Below, one piece after another: positions 1-8,807 of a stretch of DNA of 64,000 bases (position 1 is the stretch's first letter; each line of letters opens with the position of its first letter). The stretch is from CAVQWT01 sp963717705 (lineage in GTDB: Bacteria; Pseudomonadota; Gammaproteobacteria; Burkholderiales; Casimicrobiaceae): contig CAVQWT010000006.1 of the NCBI GenBank assembly GCA_963717705.1, positions 62,001 to 126,000 of the forward strand, given 5' to 3'. Under the pieces are notes generated by a model, which worked only from the letters and a program-made list of their open reading frames with translations, did not search any database and was not told where the DNA came from. Made by a program: the position numbers and the translations under genes.

Positions 1-1
1 C

Positions 2-640
2 TACGCGGTACGCCTCGCGCCCACGCGCCTCACCCGCGGCGTCGCGCGACTGCTCTCGCTGGGCTACGCGGTGCCGGGCACCGTGCTCGCCGTCGGCGTG
101 CTGGTGCCCCTCGGCGCCCTGGATTCATGGCTGGCGGAAACGCTGCGTGCACGCTTCGGCGTCGCCACCGGCCTGCTGCTATCCGGCACCACGGCGGCGC
201 TGATATTCGCGTACCTGGTCCGCTATTTCGCCGTCGCCTGGAACGGCGTCGAGCCGGGGTTCGCGCGGATCACGCCGAGCATGGATGCCGCCGCCCGCGG
301 ACTCGGCGCCGGCACCGGCGGCACGCTGCTCCGCGTCCACACGCCGCTGCTCGCGCGGAGCTGCGCGGCGGCGGGGCTGCTCGCGTTCGTCGACGTGATG
401 AAGGAACTGCCGGCGACGCTGCTGATGCGGCCGTTCAACTTCGACACGCTGGCCACGCGCGCCTACACGCTGGCCAAGGACGAGCGGCTCGCCGAAGCGG
501 CGCTGCCGTCGCTCGCGATCGTCGCCGTCGGCGTGCTGCCGCTGCTGCTGCTCACCCGCGCCGTGCGCCGCGGCGCCGCGCAGCGCCGCATCGACGGGAC
601 GGCGGCCGGCGCGGGCCGGCGGTCGGCGGCCGCGCGCTGA
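2..640 (+). CDS. ferric iron ABC transporter permease, C-terminal part (5' end outside window)
   Basis: The reading frame is open from the first bases of the window, so the start lies upstream and about 212 C-terminal residues are visible. It is a hydrophobic inner-membrane permease of the FbpB/ThiP type. The cytoplasmic EAA loop that docks the ATPase is visible as MDAAARGLGAGTGG followed by a conserved P-L-L segment (about 260-360). It is followed by FVDVMKELPATLLMRPF, a signature of iron(III) permeases, and a last membrane helix near 510-560. The family passes Fe(III) delivered by a periplasmic binding protein into the cytoplasm. The neighbouring convergent gene (stop 11 bases away) encodes such a binding protein, which supports the iron assignment. 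The tail after the last helix is short, basic and Ala/Arg-rich. Confidence 0.9.
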   Translation, partial: YAVRLAPTRLTRGVARLLSLGYAVPGTVLAVGVLVPLGALDSWLAETLRARFGVATGLLLSGTTAALIFAYLVRYFAVAWNGVEPGFARITPSMDAAARGLGAGTGGTLLRVHTPLLARSCAAAGLLAFVDVMKELPATLLMRPFNFDTLATRAYTLAKDERLAEAALPSLAIVAVGVLPLLLLTRAVRRGAAQRRIDGTAAGAGRRSAAAR

Positions 641-650
641 AGTCCCGGCG

Positions 651-1703
651 CTACTTCCAGCCGGCCCGGTCCAGCAGCTTCTGCGCCGCCGGCGTCGCCT
701 TCGCGATGGCCGCGATCGAAAGCGTGTCGGCCTTGAACGGGCCGAGCGCGTCGAGCGCGGGATTCTTCACCACGACGCTCCTGACCACCGGCCACTCGTT
801 GTTGCCGTCGGCGAAGTACGCCTGCGCTTCGTCGCTGGCCAGGTATTCCAGGAACCTGAGCGCGTTCTGCGGATGCGGCGAGTGCTTCGCCACGCCGGCC
901 CCGGAGATATTGAGGTGGGTGCCGAACGTGGCCTGGTTGGGCCACACGACCGCCGTCTTCGCGACGATCTCGCGCTCGTCGGGCTTGCTCGAGCGCATCA
1001 GCCGTGCGTAATAGTAGGTGTTGGCGATGGCGACGCCGCACTCCCCTGCGGCGACCGCCTTGATCTGGTCGGTGTCGCCGCCGCGCGGGCCGCGCGCAAA
1101 GTTCGCGACGACGCCCCGGGCCCACGTCTCCGCCCTGGCTTCGCCGAGGTGCTCGATCATCGCGGCGACCAGCGACAGGTTGTAAGGGTGGCTGCCGGAG
1201 CGCACGCAGACCTGCCCCTTGAGGCGCGGGTCGGCGAGCGATTCGTAGGTCGGGATGTCCGCCGCCTTGAGGGCCGCCTTGTTGTAGACCAGCACCCGGG
1301 CGCGACTGGAAAAGCCGAACCAGTTGCCGTCGGGATCGCGCAGCGCCGCCGGGATGCGCTGCTCCAGCACCGCCGACCTCACCGGCTGGAAGAGACCCTG
1401 CTGCTGCGCGCTCCACAGGCGCGACGCGTCGACGATCAGCACGACGTCGGCGGGGCTCTGCGCGGCCTCGCTTTTCAGACGGTCGAGCAACTGTTCGTCC
1501 CCCGCCTCGATGCGGTTGATGCGGATGCCGGTTGCCTTGGTGAAGTTGGCGTACAGGGCCTCGTCGGTCTGGTAGTGGCGGGCGGAATACAGGTTGAGGA
1601 CAGGTTCCTCGGCGGCCGCGGCCGGCGTGCCCGGCAGGCCGGCGACCAGCGCGGCGGCGAAGACGGCTGCGGCGAGCGAGCGGTTCAGGTGGCGGGACGG
1701 CAT
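651..1703 (-). CDS. Fe(3+) ABC transporter substrate-binding protein (FbpA/FutA type)
   Basis: This 350-residue periplasmic protein begins with a Sec signal peptide (residues 1 to about 31, ending in an Ala-rich AAAAEE junction). The mature part starts VLNLYSARHYQTD, typical of ferric-binding proteins. Y39 and Y44 near the start and the triple tyrosine Y230-Y232 (ANTYYYARL) match the tyrosines that coordinate Fe(III) in this family. AAGGA lies 6 bases before the ATG, supporting this start. A Fur box lies 69-87 bases upstream. The gene converges on the permease gene at the left edge instead of preceding it in an operon, so transporter parts are transcribed from opposite strands. Iron is strongly inferred; the exact ligand (free Fe(III) or a chelate) cannot be read from sequence. 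Confidence 0.93.
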   Translation of the reverse strand: MPSRHLNRSLAAAVFAAALVAGLPGTPAAAAEEPVLNLYSARHYQTDEALYANFTKATGIRINRIEAGDEQLLDRLKSEAAQSPADVVLIVDASRLWSAQQQGLFQPVRSAVLEQRIPAALRDPDGNWFGFSSRARVLVYNKAALKAADIPTYESLADPRLKGQVCVRSGSHPYNLSLVAAMIEHLGEARAETWARGVVANFARGPRGGDTDQIKAVAAGECGVAIANTYYYARLMRSSKPDEREIVAKTAVVWPNQATFGTHLNISGAGVAKHSPHPQNALRFLEYLASDEAQAYFADGNNEWPVVRSVVVKNPALDALGPFKADTLSIAAIAKATPAAQKLLDRAGWK

Positions 1704-1771
1704 GGTGGTTCCTTCGGGGTCCGGCTGCGAATGGCTCGATTCTGCCGTTCCCGACTCCGGATGTCAATACG

Positions 1772-1790
1772 AATGAGAACGATTGTCATT
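1772..1790 (-). promoter_or_regulatory. Fur box upstream of the ferric-binding protein gene
   Basis: The 19-base element reads AATGACAATCGTTCTCATT on the minus strand. It is an inverted repeat with 7 of 9 half-site positions matching around a central base, and it closely resembles the classical Fur operator. It lies 69-87 bases upstream of the binding-protein ATG, in AT-rich sequence that stands out from its surroundings. Inference: Fe-Fur represses the gene when iron is plentiful. Confidence 0.82.
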
Positions 1791-1850
1791 TGCATGATTC
1801 GATGCGGCCCCGGAGGGCGCAGCGGACCTGCGACCGCGTCCGGCGCGCCC

Positions 1851-4619
1851 TCACCCGCTGTTCCGCAGTCCCGCCGCCACCCCGTTGATCGTCAGGTGGA
1901 TCGCCCGCTGCGTCCGCTCGTCCGTCTGCCCCGCCCGATATCGGCGCAACAGCTCGACCTGCAGGTGATTGAGCGGGTCGAGGTACGGAAACCGGTTGCG
2001 GATGCTGCGCGCGAGCGTCGGGTTGTCGGCGAGCAGCCCCGGCTGTCCGGTGATCGCCGTCAGCGCTTGCAAGGTCCGTGCGTGCTCGTCGGCAAGCCGG
2101 GCGAAGATCCGCTCCCGTAGCGCCGCGTCCGGCACCAGCTCGGCGTAGCGCGACGCGACGGCAAGATCGGTCTTCGCCAGCACCATCCCCATGTTCGAGA
2201 GCACGCTGCGGAAGAATGGCCAGCGTGCCTGCATCTCTGCGAGCAGCGCCAGCGCCGCGTCGGGTCCGGCGGGGTGCGCGCCGCGCCAGGCCTCGACGGC
2301 GCTGCCGAAGCCGTACCAGCCGGGCAGCATCAGCCGGCACTGGCCCCAGCTGAACACCCAGGGAATCGCCCGCAGGTCCTCGATGCGCGTCGACGCCGTG
2401 CGCGACGCGGGCCGGCTGCCGATCTTCAGCTCGGCGATCTCGGCGATCGGCGTCGCCGCGCGGAAGTAGTCGACGAAGCCCGGGGTCCCGTAGACGAGAT
2501 CGCGATACGACTTGTGCGCCTGCGCCGACAGCGCCTCCATCGCCGCGTGGAAGTCGGCGGCCCGGTCGCCGACGCCCTCGTGGTCGACCAGCGCCGCCTC
2601 GAGCGTCGCGGCGACCAGCGTCTCCAGGTTGCGGCGGCCGAGCTCGGGGTCCGAATACTTGCTGGCGATGATCTCGCCCTGCTCGGTGATCCGCAGCCCG
2701 CCGCCCACGCTGCCGGGCGGCTGCGCGAGGATCGCCTCGAACGACGGCCCGCCGCCGCGGCCGACCGTGCCGCCGCGACCGTGGAAGAGCCGCAGCGTGA
2801 CCGCGGCCGCGGCGAACACGGCGGCGAGCCCGGCCTCGGCACGGTAGAGCGCCCAGTTCGACGTCAGATATCCGCCGTCCTTGTTGCTGTCCGAGTAGCC
2901 GAGCATCACTTCCTGCACGCTGCCCCGGCTCGTCACCAGCCGGCGATACGCCGGCAACGCGAATGCCGCCCGCATCACCGCCGGCGCCCGCTCGAGGTCG
3001 TCGATGGTCTCGAACAGCGGGACGATGTCCAGCGCCGCCCCGTCCGCGCCCGCGAGCCCTGCCTCCTTCAGCAGCACCGCCACCTCGAGCAGGTCCGACA
3101 CCGTCGCACACTTGGAGATCACGTAATGTGGCAGCGCCGGCGCGCCGTAGTCCCGGTGGATCCCGGCGGCTGCGGCGAGGATCGCGAGTTCGGAGGCGGT
3201 CCGCGCCGAATACGCGACGTAGGGCGACGCCAGCAGCCGCGCGCTCTCGAGCTCGCGCGCGAGCAGCGCCACGCGCGCCTCCTCGCCGAGCGTCGCGTAA
3301 CCCGGCTCCACGCCGGCGCGGGCGAGGAGCTCGCCGACGACGGCCTCGTGGACGTCGCTGTTCTGCCGCAGGTCGAGCGCGGCCAGGTGAAAGCCGAACA
3401 CGTCGACCGCGCGCCGGAGCGCCGCGAGCCGACCGTCGGCGAGCAGCGCGGCGCCGTGCCCTCGCAGCGACGCGTCGATCGCCTCGAGATCCGCGGCGAA
3501 CCCGCCCGCCGAGGCGTAGGGCGCGAGGTGCGCGTGCGGCCGTCGCGGCGGCAGGAGACCGGCGCGCAGCTCGGCCGTCGCCGCGAGCCGCGCGTAGACA
3601 CCGATCAGCGCCTGGCGGTAGGGCTCGTCCGCGCGATGCGGGTTGTCGTCGCCCGCTGCCGCGGCCAGTTCGAGCAGCGCGGCCGTCGGTTGCACCAGCC
3701 GGGTCGACAGCGACAGCTCGCCACCGAGCGCGTGGACCTCGCCGAGGTAGTGCCCGAACGCCACCGTCGCCTGCGCGCGGACCGCGTAGTCGAGCATCGG
3801 CGCAGTGACGAACGGGTTGCCGTCGCGGTCGCCGCCGATCCACGAGCCCATGCGGAAGAACGGCGGCAGCCGCCATCCCGGATCGAGCGTGAACGCGGCC
3901 CGCAGCTGCGCGTCGAGCGTCGCGTAGAGCCGGGGAACCTCGGCGAGGAACGTGTAGCCGTAATAGCCGAGCCCGTTGTCGATCTCGTCCTTCACCTCGA
4001 GCCGCGCGAGCCGGATCATCGCCGTCTGCCACAGCTGCAGGACGCTGCGTCGCAGCCCGGTCTCGACCGCCTCCGCCTCGTCGGGCGCGAGCGCCGTCCG
4101 GTCGCGCCGGTCGAGCAGCCCTGCGATGGTGCGCTCGGCGTCGAGAATGCTCTTGCGCTGCACCTCGGTCGGGTGCGCCGTCAGCACCGGCGACACCACC
4201 GCGGTGTCGAGCCACCCCGCGACCGCGGCGGCATCGACGCCCTCGCCGCGGATCCGCGCCAGCGCATCGGCGAGGCTCCCGCGCTGCGGCGGCGAGCCGG
4301 CTAGCGCGTGCGCACGCCGGCGCCGGTTCTGGTGGACGTCCTCGGCAATGTTGGCGAGGTGGGAGAAATAGCTGAATGCGCGGACCACGTCGAGCGTCTG
4401 CGCGATCGGCAGCGGATTGAGCAGCGCGGCGAGCTCGGCCCGCACCCCGTCGGCGTCGGCGGCGCCGGCGCGGCGAAATCGAACCGCGGTGCGGCGGATT
4501 GCCTCGACCCGGTCGAAACCCTCCGCACCGGTCTCGTCGCGCAGCACGTCGCCGAGTACGCGGCCCAGCAGGCGCGTGTCGTCCTTCAGCGGCAGGTCCT
4601 TCTCGGCAGCGGAGTCCAT
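1851..4619 (-). CDS. ppc: phosphoenolpyruvate carboxylase
   Basis: The product (922 residues from the ATG at 4619) carboxylates phosphoenolpyruvate to oxaloacetate, an anaplerotic cytoplasmic reaction. Hallmark motifs appear in order: VLTAHPTEVQRKS with the catalytic histidine, GSWIGGDRDGNPFVT, LGYSDSNKDGGYLTSNW, the glycine-rich FHGRGGTVGRGGGPS loop, ITEQGEIIASKYSDPELG, and a C-terminal TINGVAAGLRNSG matching the usual PEPC end. A start at 4673 would add 18 residues, but it would lie upstream of the likely -10 box (4656-4661), so 4619 is preferred. No strong ribosome binding site is visible. It is divergent from pgi. Confidence 0.97.
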   Translation of the reverse strand: MDSAAEKDLPLKDDTRLLGRVLGDVLRDETGAEGFDRVEAIRRTAVRFRRAGAADADGVRAELAALLNPLPIAQTLDVVRAFSYFSHLANIAEDVHQNRRRRAHALAGSPPQRGSLADALARIRGEGVDAAAVAGWLDTAVVSPVLTAHPTEVQRKSILDAERTIAGLLDRRDRTALAPDEAEAVETGLRRSVLQLWQTAMIRLARLEVKDEIDNGLGYYGYTFLAEVPRLYATLDAQLRAAFTLDPGWRLPPFFRMGSWIGGDRDGNPFVTAPMLDYAVRAQATVAFGHYLGEVHALGGELSLSTRLVQPTAALLELAAAAGDDNPHRADEPYRQALIGVYARLAATAELRAGLLPPRRPHAHLAPYASAGGFAADLEAIDASLRGHGAALLADGRLAALRRAVDVFGFHLAALDLRQNSDVHEAVVGELLARAGVEPGYATLGEEARVALLARELESARLLASPYVAYSARTASELAILAAAAGIHRDYGAPALPHYVISKCATVSDLLEVAVLLKEAGLAGADGAALDIVPLFETIDDLERAPAVMRAAFALPAYRRLVTSRGSVQEVMLGYSDSNKDGGYLTSNWALYRAEAGLAAVFAAAAVTLRLFHGRGGTVGRGGGPSFEAILAQPPGSVGGGLRITEQGEIIASKYSDPELGRRNLETLVAATLEAALVDHEGVGDRAADFHAAMEALSAQAHKSYRDLVYGTPGFVDYFRAATPIAEIAELKIGSRPASRTASTRIEDLRAIPWVFSWGQCRLMLPGWYGFGSAVEAWRGAHPAGPDAALALLAEMQARWPFFRSVLSNMGMVLAKTDLAVASRYAELVPDAALRERIFARLADEHARTLQALTAITGQPGLLADNPTLARSIRNRFPYLDPLNHLQVELLRRYRAGQTDERTQRAIHLTINGVAAGLRNSG

Positions 4620-4655
4620 GGGCGCTCGGCGGCAGGTTTCGCGTGGCAAATTTCG

Positions 4656-4684
4656 ATTGTAGCGATTTTGCATCGAGCTCCGAA
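4656..4684 (-). promoter_or_regulatory. candidate ppc promoter
   Basis: On the minus strand a TACAAT -10 box (4656-4661) lies 17 bases from a weak TTCGGA -35 (4679-4684). The predicted transcript start is about 30 bases upstream of the ppc ATG at 4619. The -10 is good and the -35 poor. The site overlaps the divergent pgi promoter. Confidence 0.4.
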
Positions 4685-4695
4685 TCGATTATCCT
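4668..4695 (+). promoter_or_regulatory. candidate pgi promoter
   Basis: TTGCAT (4668-4673) and TATCCT (4690-4695) are separated by 16 bases, in a short AT-rich patch 45 bases before the pgi ATG. It overlaps the opposite-strand ppc promoter, so the two genes may compete for RNA polymerase. Confidence 0.42.
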
Positions 4696-4739
4696 CAAGC
4701 GCACCGATGCGGTGCGCTGCGCACGCTTCCGGCCCGCTC

Positions 4740-6368
4740 ATGACCGATCGACCCTCCGCCACCACGCCCGCCGCAACCCTCGCCGCGCTCGCCGATCACC
4801 GCCGGGAGTTCGCCGGCCGGACGCTGGCCTCGCTCTTCGCCGCCGACGCGGCCCGCTTCGACGCGATGTCGTTCGCCTTCGACGGCTGGTGCGTCGACGT
4901 GTCGAAGGAGCGCCTGACGCCGCGCACGCTGTCGCTGCTGGCAGCGCATGCCGAGGCGCTCGGGTTGCCGGCCTGGCGCGATGCGATGTTCGCCGGCGAG
5001 CGCGTCAACATGAGCGAGCAGCGGCCGGCACTGCACACCGCGCTGCGCGCAGCCGGCGACGCCTCGATCCTGGTCGACGGCGCCGACGTGATGCCGGGCA
5101 TCCGCGCCGCCCGCGCCCGCATCGCCGACTTGGCGACCGCGATCCGCGCCGGCGAGCGGCGCGGCGCGACGGGCGAGGCGATCCGCGACGTCGTGAACCT
5201 CGGCATCGGCGGATCCGACCTCGGCCCGAGGCTGGTCTGCGACGCGCTCGCCGTTCCCGGCACGCCCGGGGTCCGCGTCCACTTCGTTTCCAACGTCGAT
5301 CCCGCCCATCTGGCGCGGACGCTGGCGCCCCTTGCGGCCGCTTCGACGCTGTTCATCGTGACGTCCAAGACGTTCACCACGCAGGAAACGCTGGCCAACG
5401 CGGCCGGCGCGGCGGCCTGGCTCGCCGCCGGCCTGCCCGGCGCCGACGTCAGGCGGCACTTCGTCGCCGTCACCGGCAACGCGGCGGCGGCGCGCGGGCA
5501 CGTGCACGCCGACGACGACGTGCTGCCGCTGCCGGCGTGGGTGGGCGGGCGCTACTCGCTGTGGTCGGCGGCGGGCCTGCCGATCGCCATCGCGCTGGGG
5601 CCGGCGGCATTCGACGACCTGCTGGCCGGTGCGCGGAGCATGGATGCGCACTTCCGCGAAGCGCCGCTGACGGCCAACCTCCCGTTCATCCTGGGCGGGC
5701 TCGGCTGGTGGAACGCGCGCCACCTCGGTCACGTCGAGCGCGTCGTCGTTCCCTACGCGCAGGCGCTGACGCTGCTGCCCCAGTTCCTGCAGCAGCTGGT
5801 GCTCGAGAGCAACGGCAAGCGCGTCGATCGCACCGGCCGGCCGGTCGCCGGGCCCACCGCGCCCGCGTGGTGGGGCGCCGCCGGCACCGACGCGCAGCAC
5901 GCGTTCTTCCAGTGGCTCCACCAGGGCACCCGCGAGGCGCCGGTGGAGTTCATCGTGCCCGTCGCGTCGTCGGTTGGCGCGGCGCACGCACAGACGCTGC
6001 TGGTCGCCAACGCGCTGGCGCAGGCGCAGGCGCTGCTCGCCGGCCGCCGCCCGAGGTCGGCGGATGCAGCGGCCGTGGACGAAAGCCGCGACTGTCCCGG
6101 CGATCGCGCATCGACGACGCTGCTGCTGCCGCGGCTCGATGCCAGGGTGCTCGGCCAGCTGCTCGCGCTCTACGAGCACCGCACCCTGGTCGAAGCGACG
6201 TTGTTCGGCATCAATCCATTCGACCAGTTCGGCGTCGAGCTGGGCAAGGCGCTGGCTGCGCCATTGGTCGCCGCGCTGGCCGACGGCACGCCGCTGCCCG
6301 CGGCCACCGACGCGTCGACGCGCGGCCTCGTCGACGCGGTGCGGGCACTGCGCGGCGCGAAGGGCTGA
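4740..6368 (+). CDS. pgi: glucose-6-phosphate isomerase
   Basis: This 542-residue cytoplasmic enzyme interconverts glucose-6-phosphate and fructose-6-phosphate; the length is close to the E. coli enzyme (549). Visible signatures are VNLGIGGSDLGPRLV, FVSNVDPAHLARTL, TSKTFTTQET (sugar-phosphate binding), GGRYSLWSAAGLPIA, QLVLESNGKRVDRTG with the catalytic glutamate, GTDAQHAFFQWLHQGT with the ring-opening histidine, and FDQFGVELGK with the conserved C-terminal lysine. The ATG at 4740 fits the family N-terminus and lies just after the candidate promoter; the frame is also open upstream, but that part is not PGI-like. It converges with mltB, with only 10 bases between stops. Confidence 0.97.
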   Translation: MTDRPSATTPAATLAALADHRREFAGRTLASLFAADAARFDAMSFAFDGWCVDVSKERLTPRTLSLLAAHAEALGLPAWRDAMFAGERVNMSEQRPALHTALRAAGDASILVDGADVMPGIRAARARIADLATAIRAGERRGATGEAIRDVVNLGIGGSDLGPRLVCDALAVPGTPGVRVHFVSNVDPAHLARTLAPLAAASTLFIVTSKTFTTQETLANAAGAAAWLAAGLPGADVRRHFVAVTGNAAAARGHVHADDDVLPLPAWVGGRYSLWSAAGLPIAIALGPAAFDDLLAGARSMDAHFREAPLTANLPFILGGLGWWNARHLGHVERVVVPYAQALTLLPQFLQQLVLESNGKRVDRTGRPVAGPTAPAWWGAAGTDAQHAFFQWLHQGTREAPVEFIVPVASSVGAAHAQTLLVANALAQAQALLAGRRPRSADAAAVDESRDCPGDRASTTLLLPRLDARVLGQLLALYEHRTLVEATLFGINPFDQFGVELGKALAAPLVAALADGTPLPAATDASTRGLVDAVRALRGAKG

Positions 6369-6378
6369 CCTCGGCGCG

Positions 6379-7560
6379 TCAGCGACCGCCCGCGCCGATC
6401 GCCTGCGCCAGCGCGACCACCGCCGCCGCATAGAGGCGGCTCCGGTTGTAGCGCGTGATCACGTAGAAGTTGTGGCAGGCGACGAACAGCTCCGGCTCGG
6501 CGTCGCGGCGCTCGAGCGCCAGCACGCCGACCGGATCGGCGGCGAGGTCCGCCGGCGCGGCGACCGCGAGGCCGTCCGCGGTCCACGCTTCCAGCGCGCG
6601 CCGCTCCGACAACCCGGCTCCCGCCTCGACCCGGCGCAGCAGGAGCGCGCCGCCGTCGCCGGCCGTCGTCGCCGGCAGCAGCATCGGCTGCCCGCGTTGC
6701 CAGTCGTGGCGCGCGAGGTAAGCCGCGACGCTGCCGATCACGTCGTCGACGCTTCGCCAGAGGTCGATGCGGCCGTCGGCGTCGAAATCGACGGCAAACG
6801 TCCGGTAGCTGCCCGGCATGAACTGCGGCATGCCGAGGGCGCCGGCGAACGATCCCCTGGGCGCCAGCGGATCGGCGCCGAGATCGCGCGTCAGCAGCAG
6901 GAAGTGCTCGAGCTCGCCGCGGAAGAACGTCGCGCGGCGGGGGTAGTCGAATGCCAGCGTGGCCAGCGCGTCGAACGTCCGGTGCCGGCCCGTGTTCGCC
7001 CCGTAGAAGGACTCCACGCCGAGGATCGCAACCACCACCTCCGGCGGCACGCCGTAATCGCGCTCGGCGCGCTGCAGCGTCGCGCGGTGCGCGGCAAGGA
7101 AAGCGATGCCGCCGTCGACGCGCGCCGGAGAGAGCAGCGGCGGCGCGTACTCGTACCATTTCGGCGGGGCGAGCAGCGGCCGGTCCATCGCCGCGATCAC
7201 CGCCGGCTGGGGGCGAGCGGCGCGGAACGCGCGTGCCAGCGCCGCGCGGTCGAAACCGTGCGCGGTGGCCATGTCGTCGATGAAGGCACCGACGTCGCTG
7301 CGGCCGGCGAAGCCGGTGGCGTCGGCTTTGCCTGTCTTCCCCGCCTTCCGCGGCGCGTCGGAGGCGGCCGCCTTCGGCGCGGGGCGGGAGTCACGCGCGC
7401 CCGCACCCGCGGCGGGATCGACGGCCGGGGTCTGCGCCCGAAGGCCCGGCGACAACGAGAGCAGCAATGCGCCCAGCGCCAGCCACGAGCAGACCGGCGA
7501 CCGCAGCCGGGCAATCGGCAGGACATGCCACGAGAACACGACGGCGCAAACGGGTCTCAT
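6379..7560 (-). CDS. mltB: lytic murein transglycosylase B
   Basis: This 393-residue protein belongs to the MltB/SLT_2 family, which cleaves the MurNAc-GlcNAc bond of peptidoglycan with 1,6-anhydro product formation. An N-terminal hydrophobic stretch (about residues 21-42) acts as a signal sequence; no clear lipobox cysteine is seen, so it is probably periplasmic. A low-complexity Ala/Lys linker follows to about residue 80. The catalytic glutamate sits in ILGVESFYGANTG, and GALGMPQFMPGSYRTFAVDFD is the conserved second motif. C-terminal HNFYVITRYNRSRLYA is typical. It is divergent from pyrD and convergent with pgi. The precise start is uncertain because several upstream codons are possible. 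Confidence 0.92.
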   Translation of the reverse strand: MRPVCAVVFSWHVLPIARLRSPVCSWLALGALLLSLSPGLRAQTPAVDPAAGAGARDSRPAPKAAASDAPRKAGKTGKADATGFAGRSDVGAFIDDMATAHGFDRAALARAFRAARPQPAVIAAMDRPLLAPPKWYEYAPPLLSPARVDGGIAFLAAHRATLQRAERDYGVPPEVVVAILGVESFYGANTGRHRTFDALATLAFDYPRRATFFRGELEHFLLLTRDLGADPLAPRGSFAGALGMPQFMPGSYRTFAVDFDADGRIDLWRSVDDVIGSVAAYLARHDWQRGQPMLLPATTAGDGGALLLRRVEAGAGLSERRALEAWTADGLAVAAPADLAADPVGVLALERRDAEPELFVACHNFYVITRYNRSRLYAAAVVALAQAIGAGGR

Positions 7561-7570
7561 CGGGGCCGGA

Positions 7571-7579
7571 TGTTATCAT
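7571..7579 (+). promoter_or_regulatory. candidate extended -10 promoter for pyrD
   Basis: TGTTATCAT fits the extended -10 pattern TGnTATAAT with one mismatch, 82 bases before the pyrD ATG, in the short gap divergent from mltB. No convincing -35 was seen, as often happens with extended -10 promoters. Confidence 0.4.
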
Positions 7580-7660
7580 CGCCGCACTTCGTCACCCCCG
7601 GGATGGCGCGCAACGGCCCCGCACCCGAGGCGTGGCGTCCGGTGCCCGCCGATCGCCGCA

Positions 7661-8716
7661 ATGTCGCTCCGTCCGTCGCACCTCTACCCGCTGTTTCGCC
7701 CGATCCTGTTCGCGCTCGATCCGGAGATCGCGCACGATGTCGCGTTCTCAAGCCTCGACACCGCCGCACGCTGCGGCCTCGCCCGGATGGTGCTGCCGTC
7801 GGTGCCGGCGGATCCGGTCGAGGTGATGGGGCTGCAATTCCCGAACCGCGTCGGCCTCGCCGCCGGGCTCGACAAGAACGCCGAGCACATCGACGGCCTG
7901 GCCGCGTTCGGCTTCGGCCACATCGAGTGCGGCACCGTCACGCCACGGCCGCAGCCGGGCAACCCGAAGCCGCGGCTGTTCCGGATCGTCGAGTCCGAGG
8001 CGCTGATCAACCGGATGGGCTTCAACAACAAGGGGCTCGAGGCGTTTCTCGCCAACGTCGCGCGGGCGAAACACCGCGGCGTGCTGGGCCTCAACATCGG
8101 CAAGAACTTCGACACGCCCAACGAGCGCGCGGTGGACGACTATCTCGCCTGCCTGCGGGGCGTCTACGCGCACGCGGCGTACGTCGCCGTCAACGTGAGT
8201 TCGCCCAACACCAAGGGGCTGCGCGACCTGCAGCACGAGGACGCGCTGGGCGGGCTGCTGAAGACGCTGAAGGCCGAGCAGGCCAGGCTCGCCGACCGGC
8301 ACGGCAAGTACACGCCGCTGGCGATCAAGATCGCGCCGGACCTCGACGGGCCGGCGATCGCGGGTATCGCGAAGCTGCTGGTGCGCCACCGCATCGACGG
8401 CGTGATCGCGACCAACACGACGATCGCGCGCGACGCGGTGCGCGGCCGCCCGCACGCCGACGAGGCAGGCGGCCTGTCCGGCGCCCCGCTGCGGGCGCGG
8501 GCCACCGCCGTCGTGGCGGCGCTGGCCAAGGCGCTCGACGGCGCGCTGCCCATCATCGGTGTCGGCGGCATCCTGTCCGGCGCCGACGCGCGCGAGAAAA
8601 TCGACGCCGGCGCGGCGCTGGTGCAGGTCTACACCGGCATCATCTACCGCGGGCCGGATCTCGTGGCCGAGTGCGTGCGCGCGACTGCAGGCGGAGCACA
8701 GGGCATGCGCCGCTGA
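7661..8716 (+). CDS. pyrD: dihydroorotate dehydrogenase (quinone), class 2
   Basis: This 351-residue FMN enzyme oxidises dihydroorotate to orotate in pyrimidine synthesis, passing electrons to membrane quinone. Class 2 features are visible: an N-terminal amphipathic part (LYPLFRPILFALDPEIAHD) that contacts the membrane, the FMN-binding VGLAAGLDKNAEHIDGL and GTVTPRPQPGNPKPRLFR segments, the catalytic serine in NVSSPNTKGLRDLQ, and GVGGILSGADAREKIDAGA with VQVYTGIIYRGP near the end for phosphate binding. The ATG at 7661 gives the standard family N-terminus. Its 3' end converges on the MaoC gene, with a hairpin between them. Confidence 0.97.
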   Translation: MSLRPSHLYPLFRPILFALDPEIAHDVAFSSLDTAARCGLARMVLPSVPADPVEVMGLQFPNRVGLAAGLDKNAEHIDGLAAFGFGHIECGTVTPRPQPGNPKPRLFRIVESEALINRMGFNNKGLEAFLANVARAKHRGVLGLNIGKNFDTPNERAVDDYLACLRGVYAHAAYVAVNVSSPNTKGLRDLQHEDALGGLLKTLKAEQARLADRHGKYTPLAIKIAPDLDGPAIAGIAKLLVRHRIDGVIATNTTIARDAVRGRPHADEAGGLSGAPLRARATAVVAALAKALDGALPIIGVGGILSGADAREKIDAGAALVQVYTGIIYRGPDLVAECVRATAGGAQGMRR

Positions 8717-8757
8717 CCTGCGGCGCCGGCCTCCAGCAACGTCGCTGAACCGCCTCG

Positions 8758-8772
8758 CCGGTCGACGACCGG
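8758..8772. terminator. hairpin between convergent pyrD and MaoC gene
   Basis: CCGGTC-GAC-GACCGG is a perfect 6-bp stem with a 3-base loop in the 91-base convergent gap. There is no T-tract on either strand, so intrinsic termination is unproven. Confidence 0.3.
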
Positions 8773-8807
8773 ACAGGCCCGGCCGCGAAGCACGACGGCG
8801 CCCCGAC

